Source: Phycisphaera sp. (GTDB lineage: Bacteria; Planctomycetota; Phycisphaerae; Phycisphaerales; UBA1924). Taken from it: a DNA stretch of 64,000 bases. Position numbers and translations under genes: made by a program. Below, piece by piece: positions 56,090 to 64,000 of the stretch (positions are counted from its first letter, which is position 1; the number at the start of each line of letters is the position of its first letter). The stretch is taken from assembly GCA_020639255.1 (NCBI GenBank), contig JACKGZ010000003.1, forward strand, positions 186,001-250,000, given 5' to 3'. The notes beneath the pieces were generated by a model. That model did no database searches. It was not told where the DNA came from and worked only from the letters and a program-made list of their open reading frames with translations.

Positions 56090-59062
56090 CTACTCGTCAA
56101 GGATGTCGTGCATCTGGGACGCCATCCACTCGGTCTGCGTCGTAGTGTCCTGCTTTGCCAGCATGTCCAGGGTTTGGCGGGCCAGTTCCCGGGCTTTGGC
56201 GGTCTCGCCGATGAGCTCGTAGGCAGCGGCCTTTCGGGCGATGACGTCTGCGGTGGGGCGGGGAAGTATGCGGTCGGCCTCTTCGAACAATGGAACCGCC
56301 GTCACGCCGTCTTCGCGATTGAGCGCCGCCGTGGCTAGGTTGCGCACCGTTCTTGACCAGAGCCGACGCTCTGCATCCGACAGCTGGCCTTCATCGTCGA
56401 GTTTCTTGTAGCCCTCTGCAGCGGTTTGGTAGGCAGCTTCTGAGAGCCGTCCGCTCACGTTCTCGGCTTCGAGCCGGCCCATCAATTCGAGCGTGCGTGC
56501 TGTCTTGACATCCAATCTGATGACGTCACGAGTAAATTGAACGGTCGATGGCTCGTTCGACTCGAGCCACTGGACAGTATTCCTTGATTCGCTGTAATGG
56601 GTGAGTGCGCGAGCAAACTCACCCAAGAGGGCATCGGCTGCGTTGTCGTCGCGTACTTCGGCTCTTGCGACTTCGGTTGCACGGGTTTCGATTGGTTCGC
56701 GGAGAATGTCACCGAGCAATTCTTCGGCAAGCGCAACACGGCGGTGCTTGATCAGATCGGTTGGATCGGACTCCGCATGGAGACGGGCGGCAGCGAGAAA
56801 GGCGTCTGCGCTCTGTTGCGCGAGATCGATATGGCCAAGTTCGAGTTGAGCATGCGAGATCGCGTCGTGTGATGTGATGACTGCTACTGTGGCCACCTCG
56901 TCGGCTGGGTCAGCCGCCTTGAGTGTCTGTGCCACTTCGAGTCGCTCGATATGGTATCCGAGTGCCTGCTCGTCCTTGCCCTGTTCCTCGAGCCGTTCAG
57001 CATAGAAGTAAAGCATGTCGAGCAGGCGATGTTTCCCGACCGCATCGCGAGGGTGCTGCGCCACGAATTCTCGAAACAGACCTATAGCAACCTCGTAGCG
57101 TTCGTCGGCGGCGGAGTCGTTGCCGATATCGTCGAGAACAACGGCTTGGCCGCGGATGGCTCTCGCCAGGAGTTCGGCCCATTCCGGAGTATCGGAATTG
57201 AATTGGCGTATTCCGGCCTCGGCTTCGCGATAGAGCCCGAGTGCCTCTTCACGCCGTGATTGATATGAATGAACACCGGCTTGCTGAATCTGACTCCGAG
57301 CGAGCAAGAGTCGCGAATCGAGATCTCCGAACGTGTTGTCAACACCCTGAGCTCGTAAAAGTGCGTCAGAAGACATGGCGATTGCAGCTTGCGTAGTGCC
57401 TTGTCTGATACGAACTGCACTTAGACCGATCATCGAACGGATGAGACCTTCGATAGCTTCACGATCTTGCGGGTCGCCTTTGACGAAGTCTTCATATTGT
57501 GCATGAGCTGCTCCGAAGGCTTCGTCGGCAGCGGTCAGTGTGTCTGGAGAATCAAGGGCGATATCACCCATAGCGAGACGGCTGCGGGCGATGCCTTTGG
57601 CGATCCAAGGATAGGACTCACCGGCAGATTCGAGCTTGCTCAGAACAGCAAGCGAGCTTGTGAGAAGCATCCGTCGAGCACTCGTTGCGCCTTCGAGACG
57701 ACGGATCTCGTGCTCATAGTCCTGGAAGACGTCGACGAGTGCGCCGAGTTGAACAAGGGCGTCCTCGGCGCGTTTTGTCTGGGCCTCTGATTCATGAAGT
57801 GCGTCGGCAAGGGCGGTATTCTGAATGCTGAGCTTGCTTTCTGCATTGACCGCCCGGTTGAGCTGCCATACTGAGATGAGCAGACCCATAAGTATTCCGA
57901 CTGCAGCGATCGAGCCACCGACGGCAACCATTCGATGTCGGCGAGCGAGCTTTGAGACTTGATACCACGCACTCGGGGGGCGTGCGGAGATCGGCTGGTT
58001 GTGCAAGTAGCGATCGATATCCGACGCGAATTCGGACGCGGACTGGTATCGTCTCGCCCTTTCCTTTGCGAGCGCTTTGTTGACGATCGTCTCGATATCG
58101 CCGCGATAGATTCTGCTGATTCTCGAGAGAGTCTCCGGTTCGTCTTCGCGAATGACACGGATCGCCTCATGGATCACTCGTCTCTCGAGGTCGTACGGGA
58201 GGTGCCCCGCAAGGAGCTCGTAGAGCACCACGCCGAGCGAATAGATATCACTTCGGGCGTCGATCTCCTCCGACTCACCTCCGACCTGTTCCGGAGACAT
58301 ATACGGCACGGTGCCGACCAGCTGACCAATGCGGGTCTTTGAGGAGGTTTCGTGAAGATCAGAACCGACGGACCTCGCCACACCAAAGTCGAGTATCTTT
58401 GGCTGTCCGTCCTCGGTGACCAGAATATTGGCCGGCTTGAGGTCGCGGTGCACAACGCCGCGGGTATGGGCGTGATGGACGGCATCGGCAATCCGTTGAA
58501 CAAGTATCAGCCTCTCTTGCGGTGTGCACTTTCGTGATTTCACATATTCAAGCAGCGGCGTGCCACGGATGTACTCCATAGCGAAGTACGGTTGCTCCCC
58601 AAAGTCGGACTGTGTCGTGCCCGCTTCATAGATCTGTGCGATACCTGGGTGTTGAAGTCGGCCCAGTACCTGTGTTTCGAAGTTGAATCGCTCTAGGGCG
58701 TGCCGAGTAAGCATCTGCGGCTTGATCACCTTGAGCGCCACGGTACGTCTCGGACGCTCCTGGGTGGCTTTGTAGACGACGCCCATGCCGCCCTCGCCGA
58801 TCTTGTCGATAATTGAGTATGGTCCGATCTTGCTCGGTGGAGGTATCTCGACTGTGCCTGTGCCGGAAGAGTGATCTGTCGTTGCTGCTCCGGCTGTATC
58901 GGTCGGTAGTTCGAGGTGCTTCAGCAGCGATTCAACTTCTGCTCGCAGAGAGACATCGCCCTCGCAGGCGCTCTCAAGAAATCGGGAGCGCTCAGCCTGG
59001 CTCAGATCCGCGGCTTCGTCGAGGATCTGCTTGATCCGAGATTGCCGATCGGATTCGTTCAC
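56090..59062 (-). CDS. Membrane Ser/Thr kinase with TPR-like domain, pair 2
   Basis: The 990-residue protein is built like the kinase at 39775-42420. It has an 80-residue helical N-terminus, Gly loop GEGGMGVVY at 89-97, K111, HRD at 205-207, DFG at 225-227, a transmembrane helix at about 378-400 and a long helical C-terminal region (about 410-985) with TPR-like repeats. The catalytic residues align at the same positions. The C-terminal half shows more divergence. It overlaps the sigma gene by ATGA and is transcribed with it. Its likely role is signal-dependent phosphorylation linked to the ECF factor. Confidence 0.9.
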   Translation of the reverse strand: MNESDRQSRIKQILDEAADLSQAERSRFLESACEGDVSLRAEVESLLKHLELPTDTAGAATTDHSSGTGTVEIPPPSKIGPYSIIDKIGEGGMGVVYKATQERPRRTVALKVIKPQMLTRHALERFNFETQVLGRLQHPGIAQIYEAGTTQSDFGEQPYFAMEYIRGTPLLEYVKSRKCTPQERLILVQRIADAVHHAHTRGVVHRDLKPANILVTEDGQPKILDFGVARSVGSDLHETSSKTRIGQLVGTVPYMSPEQVGGESEEIDARSDIYSLGVVLYELLAGHLPYDLERRVIHEAIRVIREDEPETLSRISRIYRGDIETIVNKALAKERARRYQSASEFASDIDRYLHNQPISARPPSAWYQVSKLARRHRMVAVGGSIAAVGILMGLLISVWQLNRAVNAESKLSIQNTALADALHESEAQTKRAEDALVQLGALVDVFQDYEHEIRRLEGATSARRMLLTSSLAVLSKLESAGESYPWIAKGIARSRLAMGDIALDSPDTLTAADEAFGAAHAQYEDFVKGDPQDREAIEGLIRSMIGLSAVRIRQGTTQAAIAMSSDALLRAQGVDNTFGDLDSRLLLARSQIQQAGVHSYQSRREEALGLYREAEAGIRQFNSDTPEWAELLARAIRGQAVVLDDIGNDSAADERYEVAIGLFREFVAQHPRDAVGKHRLLDMLYFYAERLEEQGKDEQALGYHIERLEVAQTLKAADPADEVATVAVITSHDAISHAQLELGHIDLAQQSADAFLAAARLHAESDPTDLIKHRRVALAEELLGDILREPIETRATEVARAEVRDDNAADALLGEFARALTHYSESRNTVQWLESNEPSTVQFTRDVIRLDVKTARTLELMGRLEAENVSGRLSEAAYQTAAEGYKKLDDEGQLSDAERRLWSRTVRNLATAALNREDGVTAVPLFEEADRILPRPTADVIARKAAAYELIGETAKARELARQTLDMLAKQDTTTQTEWMASQMHDILDE

Positions 59063-59649
59063 TCATCGTCTCCTGCTCCGAGTTCGCGGCGCATGAATGC
59101 CTTGGCGTATTTCCAGTCACGCTGAACTGTCCGCACTGTGACGCCGAGTACCTCGGCGATCTGTGGCTCTGCCATGCCGAGAAAGAAACGGTATCGGACA
59201 ACCTCCGCTGCGCGGGGATCCTGAGTCTCGAGCTGTGTGATGAGCCGATCGAGTGCGACGACATCATTTACCGGAGCATCGCCCGCGACCTGGATATCAT
59301 CGAGGGGAACGCGCTGCTGCCCGCCGCCGCGTTTGAGTGCGTTGCGGCGTCTGGCTGCGTCGATCAGGATCTCACGCATCGCACGGCTGAACGCACCATA
59401 AAGGTGGCGGCGATTCTCGAAATCGACATCGGCCTTGCCGAGCACTTTGAAGTACGCCTCGCCAACCAAACCTTCTGCGTCGAGCGTTTGAGAAGCGATG
59501 TATCGCTTCTGGTGCTCGGCTATTTGCCGAAGCGTCTGATAGACAGCATCGACGAGCTCGTCTTTAGCGCCGGATTCGCCCACCCTCACCCGGTCCAGAA
59601 TTTGGGTGACAAAGTGGCCGTCTGATGTGGAAGAAGACAATTCAGACAT
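59059..59649 (-). CDS. ECF sigma factor (planctomycete type), pair 2
   Basis: The 196-residue protein has region 2 (LDAEGLVGEAYFKV, HLYGAFSRAMREILIDAARRRNA) and region 4 (EVVRYRFFLGMAEPQIAEVLGVTVRTVQRDWKYAKAFM). It matches the same ECF sub-family as pair 1 (both have a KRGGG segment between the regions). Its stop overlaps the kinase start by ATGA. The FG-GAP gene starts divergently 234 bases away, a candidate target or neighbour of its regulon, although no promoter motif proves this. Confidence 0.9.
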   Translation of the reverse strand: MSELSSSTSDGHFVTQILDRVRVGESGAKDELVDAVYQTLRQIAEHQKRYIASQTLDAEGLVGEAYFKVLGKADVDFENRRHLYGAFSRAMREILIDAARRRNALKRGGGQQRVPLDDIQVAGDAPVNDVVALDRLITQLETQDPRAAEVVRYRFFLGMAEPQIAEVLGVTVRTVQRDWKYAKAFMRRELGAGDDE

Positions 59650-59882
59650 CGTTTGCGCCCCCCTCGGATTCGTTCGGATTGCCCGGCATCAATGCATCAT
59701 CCGTCAAAAGGGCGAGACGAGCGACAGCAAGTGGCCGTACGCATCCCGTACAAGTCTGAGATTTTGCCATACTTCTCTGAGTTTGTTCCCATCGGGTGGT
59801 GCGATGACGTCACAATTGTCGTGACTTTCCCATGTCTCCGGATAGCTCCACGAGTCATGAGGGGGATGTCGAGGAGACGTGT

Positions 59883-62800
59883 GTGCGGATGTCATCGGAT
59901 CTGGTTATCGCATGGGCTCGGCACGCGCTTGTGGGGCTCTCAATCACCACAGCGGCCGGCCTGTGTTTGGCACAGGATCCGGAGTTCGCGCCGCGCCCCA
60001 CGGTGACATCGGCACTTGCCGGCGCCGTGTCGGTTGAATCGGCCGACCTCGATGGCGATGGAGACCAGGATCTGCTCGTTGCCACAGGGACTTCCGGAGA
60101 GATCGTTTGGATCGAGAGCGACGGCAACTCGAATCCAGACTTTCCGCTCATCCACGTTATTGACAACACGGTCATCAACGCAGCTCATGCATCGGTTGCC
60201 GATGTCGATGGCGATGGCGATTTGGACGTCATCGCCTCGGTGCGAAGTTCGTCTCCCTCGGCTGTCACGTGGTACGAGAATGTCGGCGGGCTTCCGGCGA
60301 GCTTTGAGCCGAGATTGCTCGGCGCTCTGCCGGGGAGCGACATCGGCCAGCGTGTCAACGCGGCACGCGCTGCCGATCTCGACCTTGACGGCGACACCGA
60401 TATTGTCGTTTCGTTCTACGCCAACGCTTCGTCAATCCAGGGGCATGTCGTCTGGTACAGGAGCAACGGTCTCTCCAATCCATCATTCACAGCTGTCCCC
60501 CTCTCGGCACCGATCAACACGCTTGAAAACGTCTCCGATATTCGGATATCCGACGTCAATCTCAGCGGGTCGCGCGACATTGTCGCGGTCTCCGAGACCC
60601 CGGGGATTTCCGGGGGTCGAAACCGGGTCGTCTGGTGGTCGAGCAGCGGTGGGGTGAACCCGCTGTTTCAGTTCCAGAGCATCGACAACACCCTCATCGA
60701 CCCGGTCTCTCTTGCCGTTGCGAACTTCGGGGGCACGATCGCGCCGGACATCGCGGTCGCGGCCGCGGGCAGCAACCGTGTCACCATCCTTCGCAATAAC
60801 GGGGGTCTGACGCCATCGTTCAGCGCCATCGCCGCCATCACGCTCACCGACCCGCGATCTGTCATCGCGTTTGATGTTGATTCGGACGGTGATTCGGACC
60901 TCGCTGCAGCCCTTGGCGGCGGCGCGAATGCCGTTGTGATTGAGAACATGAGCCTTGGCACGCCACTGTTCACGCTCCGTCCGCTCGGAACTTCTGGTGG
61001 CGCGTGCATGGATATCGCCACCGCGGATATCAGCAACAACGGGCGTCTCGATCTCGCCGTCGTCTTTCCCGGCTCGGGCCGGGTCGATTGGTTCGAGCAG
61101 GTCCGGTCCATCGAGAATCTCTCGAACGGGATATTCAGTTCAACGTTTGATGATGCGGTGAGCACCGCGTCGAACGGGCAGACGCTCCGCATCCCGGCCG
61201 AGCGACTTCGTCAGGATCCAATCATCAATCTCAACGGCAAGCGCCTGAACCTATCGAGCGATGATGCGTTCATACTCGGGCAGGACTCACGGGTTCTGCT
61301 CGCCAATAACGCTTCGCTGACCGCTGCGAGCAACCGCCCGATCACGCTCGACGGCGACGTCTCGGTCCCTTCCGGGTCTGGCTTTACGATCCAGGGCAAC
61401 GTCGGAGCGACGCTCAGATCCTCCATCTCGATCACGGGAGGGGGAGACCTGACGGTCGGTATCGACACGACCATTGACGGGCCGCGCGATCTCAAACGAT
61501 TTCTCATCGACGGCGACGCCAACCTCGGATCGTTCTTCAACCTGATCGGTCGGCCGCAGGAACTGGCGAAGATTCGGCTGACCACCGGCGAGGTTGGGCT
61601 CGTCGTCTCTGGTGAAGAGTTCGGCGGGATCGGTCAGAACGTGCCGGCGTCGCTCGCCGTATACGCGCCCGATCCCAACTCGAATACCGGTTGGACGGGG
61701 TACATGGTCGATGCGGATATCCCCGGGGAGCGTGGGCCGATCGCGGTCGGCGATTTCACTGGAGACGGGTTTGAGGACATTGCCTCAATTCGCTATGACT
61801 TTGGAGTGCCGATCCTGGTACTCCACACGGCAATACAGGGATCAACTCCAGCATATACGGACATCCCAAAGGTCACCGGCATCGATGTGCAGCATCTGAT
61901 CGCTTCGGATCTCGACTTTGACGGCGATCTCGATCTGGTTTCCGGGCAGGGATGGTTCCGAAGCAGCGGGGGAGCAACACCCACGTTCAGCTTTATACCG
62001 TTTCCGTTGGTGAGTTCGCTGCAGTCGTTTGGCGTTGTGGTATGCGACTTTGATCTGGACGGCGGACGTGATATTGCGATTCACTGCGAGAAGATTGACG
62101 CGCAATCTCCTGGGCGTGTGGGCTACCAGCTCTATGTGCTCCACAGCAACGCGGCGCCGAGCCCGTCGTTTACGCCGATCCTGATCCAGGAACGGGACTA
62201 CGTCGCCATGGGGCAGTGTGACGGCGAGTTTGACTGCTATCCCATTCTCAGCGTCGAACTCCAGGGTCTGAACACGCTCAGCCGCGAAGACCAGAACATG
62301 GACGGCCTGACCGATCTCTTCCTTTCCGAAGACGACGGGATCACGCTGTATGTCAACCAGGGCGGCACGCCCGCGTTTGAGCCGACACTCCTGAATCAGG
62401 ACTTTCCGTACAACGAACTCGTCCCGGCGGATATCGACGGTGACCATGACATCGACCTGATCGCCTCTTCCAAGCGTGCGAGCAGGGTTCACTTCATCGA
62501 GAATCTGGTAGGGACAACCTACCGCGAGGATGAGGCCATCAAGCCGATACTCCGTGCGTCCGGCGCTGTCGTGCTGGAATCGGATGCCGATGGAGTGTCG
62601 CAGTTTGCGATCATCGGCACGGGTCACGACCGTGTGGAGGTGATCCAGCGAACGGACAAGCCCGTGCTCGACATCATCGCAAGCACGATGGATGTTGATG
62701 GTGATGTCGATGTCACGAACGGAAAGGTGTCGATCACAGGCGGTCAACTCTCCGCCGGGAGCAACCTGTACATCCATTCCGGTGGAGTGTTATCCGGCAG

Positions 62801-64000
62801 CGGGGCGGTTGCCGCGAATGTGCACAACGGTGGCGTGGTTCGTCCCCTCGGATCTATCCTGATCGGCGGAAACTATGCACAGTACACGCCGAGCCAGCCG
62901 GATCTTCCCGGCGTGCTCCGGGTGGATCTCCGTTCGGCAATGCCACTGGATATCGATCGACTTGATATATCTGGTTCGGCGGCGCTCGCCGGTGGACTCG
63001 TTGTGCAGGCTCCAGATACATTTATGACTGACACCGGAACGGTACTCGAGATTCTCCGCGCGAACGATCTTGACAACAATCGAAATGAGTTCGACGTTGT
63101 GCACATGCCACGTATTTCGCTGCAGAAAATGCTCGACCCGATACCGGGCACACTCTGGCCGACGTACAACGATCTGCCCGCAAATTCATGGGTGCGTCTC
63201 GAAACGATGCCCGTCACACCGCCTCCACTTGGTAGCCGCGACTTTCTGGCGAGTGCAACACCCTCTGATGCGGTGCTCGCCGACATCACGGGCGGTGCCA
63301 ACGGTGAGCCTGACGGCTACCTCGATGCGGTCGTTGCGTATCCGTTCATTCCCGGCGGTCCGCCCGGTGGGGGGGTTGCCGTCTTTGTCGGATCTCCCGC
63401 CTCGCAGGGCAACTACGACTTCGCGTCACTCGGCTTCTACACAGGTCAAGCTGCTTCTCGCCCCATCGCTGTAGAAGCTGGCGATTACGACGGCGACGGT
63501 CGTGTGGAAGTCGCAGTCGCCAACAGCCTCGTCAACACGAACCAGACCGGGATCTTCCTCCTCGAGGTTGATTCGTCGCTTGCCACTCCTGTGTTTGAAT
63601 CGCAGGTGCCTCCTCTGTTGATCCGGACTGGTGCGGGCATATTTGACTTGGCGACGGCCGATTTCATGCCCGGGCAGCTTCGCGCCCCTGACATCAGCCA
63701 TGTCGGCAGCCCGGTGGGGCTTCTGGTGCTCTCCGATTCCGAGGATTCGGGGCTTGCGACAGGTGCCGTGCTGAATGGGCCCGGTTGGGAAACATGCGAC
63801 GTCGATGTATGCGATGATCCGGACAGCGTTGATCCAATCGATGTCGACGGCGGCAACGCAGCGTATATCACGGGGTTTGTCACAACATCGAATGATGCTG
63901 ACAAGGTCAGAGTTGCTTCGAATCCCGCCTCATCTCCCGGTATGTTCGAAACGAACTTCTACGCCGTCGGCGACGCGCCTACTGAAGTGCGGTCCGACGA
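59883..64000 (+). CDS. Giant secreted FG-GAP/VCBS repeat protein with beta-helix-like segments (3' end outside window)
   Basis: The frame runs without a stop from a GTG at 59883 to the window end, giving at least 1372 residues. GAGGAG lies six bases upstream of the GTG, and an in-frame ATG two codons later is an alternative. A signal peptide (ALVGLSITTAAGLCLAQ) precedes about a dozen FG-GAP/VCBS-type units, such as ADLDGDGDQDLLVA, ADVDGDGDLDVIA, GDFTGDGFEDIASI, SDLDFDGDLDLV and GDYDGDGRVEVAVA. They alternate with beta-rich stretches: residues about 430-570 and 930-1000 (SGGVLSGSGAVAANVHNGG...) resemble autotransporter passenger repeats. The Asp-rich loops should bind calcium. It is probably a cell-surface or secreted adhesin, with the anchor not in view. 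Confidence 0.75.
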   Translation, partial: MRMSSDLVIAWARHALVGLSITTAAGLCLAQDPEFAPRPTVTSALAGAVSVESADLDGDGDQDLLVATGTSGEIVWIESDGNSNPDFPLIHVIDNTVINAAHASVADVDGDGDLDVIASVRSSSPSAVTWYENVGGLPASFEPRLLGALPGSDIGQRVNAARAADLDLDGDTDIVVSFYANASSIQGHVVWYRSNGLSNPSFTAVPLSAPINTLENVSDIRISDVNLSGSRDIVAVSETPGISGGRNRVVWWSSSGGVNPLFQFQSIDNTLIDPVSLAVANFGGTIAPDIAVAAAGSNRVTILRNNGGLTPSFSAIAAITLTDPRSVIAFDVDSDGDSDLAAALGGGANAVVIENMSLGTPLFTLRPLGTSGGACMDIATADISNNGRLDLAVVFPGSGRVDWFEQVRSIENLSNGIFSSTFDDAVSTASNGQTLRIPAERLRQDPIINLNGKRLNLSSDDAFILGQDSRVLLANNASLTAASNRPITLDGDVSVPSGSGFTIQGNVGATLRSSISITGGGDLTVGIDTTIDGPRDLKRFLIDGDANLGSFFNLIGRPQELAKIRLTTGEVGLVVSGEEFGGIGQNVPASLAVYAPDPNSNTGWTGYMVDADIPGERGPIAVGDFTGDGFEDIASIRYDFGVPILVLHTAIQGSTPAYTDIPKVTGIDVQHLIASDLDFDGDLDLVSGQGWFRSSGGATPTFSFIPFPLVSSLQSFGVVVCDFDLDGGRDIAIHCEKIDAQSPGRVGYQLYVLHSNAAPSPSFTPILIQERDYVAMGQCDGEFDCYPILSVELQGLNTLSREDQNMDGLTDLFLSEDDGITLYVNQGGTPAFEPTLLNQDFPYNELVPADIDGDHDIDLIASSKRASRVHFIENLVGTTYREDEAIKPILRASGAVVLESDADGVSQFAIIGTGHDRVEVIQRTDKPVLDIIASTMDVDGDVDVTNGKVSITGGQLSAGSNLYIHSGGVLSGSGAVAANVHNGGVVRPLGSILIGGNYAQYTPSQPDLPGVLRVDLRSAMPLDIDRLDISGSAALAGGLVVQAPDTFMTDTGTVLEILRANDLDNNRNEFDVVHMPRISLQKMLDPIPGTLWPTYNDLPANSWVRLETMPVTPPPLGSRDFLASATPSDAVLADITGGANGEPDGYLDAVVAYPFIPGGPPGGGVAVFVGSPASQGNYDFASLGFYTGQAASRPIAVEAGDYDGDGRVEVAVANSLVNTNQTGIFLLEVDSSLATPVFESQVPPLLIRTGAGIFDLATADFMPGQLRAPDISHVGSPVGLLVLSDSEDSGLATGAVLNGPGWETCDVDVCDDPDSVDPIDVDGGNAAYITGFVTTSNDADKVRVASNPASSPGMFETNFYAVGDAPTEVRSD

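Overview
The window looks like chromosomal DNA of a GC-rich (roughly 60-65% by eye) diderm of the Planctomycetota, most likely the class Phycisphaerae. The evidence is: two ECF sigma factor / Ser-Thr kinase-TPR gene pairs; secreted proteins ending in a Pro-rich motif, a hydrophobic stretch and an RRRR tail (PEP-CTERM-like); small membrane proteins with a CPxCGYDL-type zinc ribbon; a pseudopilin-like 'PALSKARE...NDNDGKLP' segment with a DGHVE motif; and an LptD-like outer-membrane protein. Genes are dense and many neighbours share 4-base ATGA or GTGA stop/start overlaps. I see no CRISPR array, transposase, integrase, rRNA or phage genes.

Layout. 0-7 kb: propionate and acyl-CoA metabolism (prpB, the prpD-DUF3052-LOG operon, a thiolase), an M28 peptidase and an FkbM methyltransferase. 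7.0-7.8 kb: a 730-base gap holding a near-consensus promoter with a 33-codon ORF, an imperfect tandem repeat and a near-perfect parS site. 7.8-20 kb: aspS, a zinc-ribbon membrane protein, a PhzF-like isomerase, a PEP-CTERM-like protein, an SDR, a solute-binding protein-pyk-cinA series, a second tiny ORF with its own promoter, thiS-thiG and a lipoprotein. 20-34.8 kb: lptD, hmgA, PEP-CTERM-like proteins, a TPR gene that appears to start at AUA, gmhA, a cysteine synthase-like enzyme, a TSUP transporter, a CPBP protease and pyrC. This part also holds an 84-base repeat present twice, one copy abutting a truncated duplicate of the TPR gene.

34.9-44.8 kb: tRNA-Pro and tRNA-Val, a GH29 fucosidase lipoprotein, a cysteine dioxygenase-like cupin, trhO, the first sigma/kinase pair, tRNA-Ile(CAU) and type III glutamine synthetase. 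44.9-56.1 kb: a minus-strand run hutU - TIM-barrel isomerase - Gfo/Idh oxidoreductase - hutG - hutI - map - trpA, with hutH nearby behind a secreted pseudopilin-like fusion. HutH, HutU, HutI and HutG together convert histidine to glutamate plus formamide, and glutamine synthetase just downstream could use the glutamate. 56.1-59.6 kb: the second sigma/kinase pair, on the minus strand. 59.9 kb to the window end: an unfinished gene for a very large secreted FG-GAP/beta-helix-like protein.

The most notable items are the parS site, the two tiny ORFs with recognisable promoters, the AUA start, the repeat-bounded truncated gene, the recurrent TGTATACA motif before genes, and the two paralogous sigma/kinase modules. 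Function calls rest on motif recognition in the translated sequence; no database search was run.
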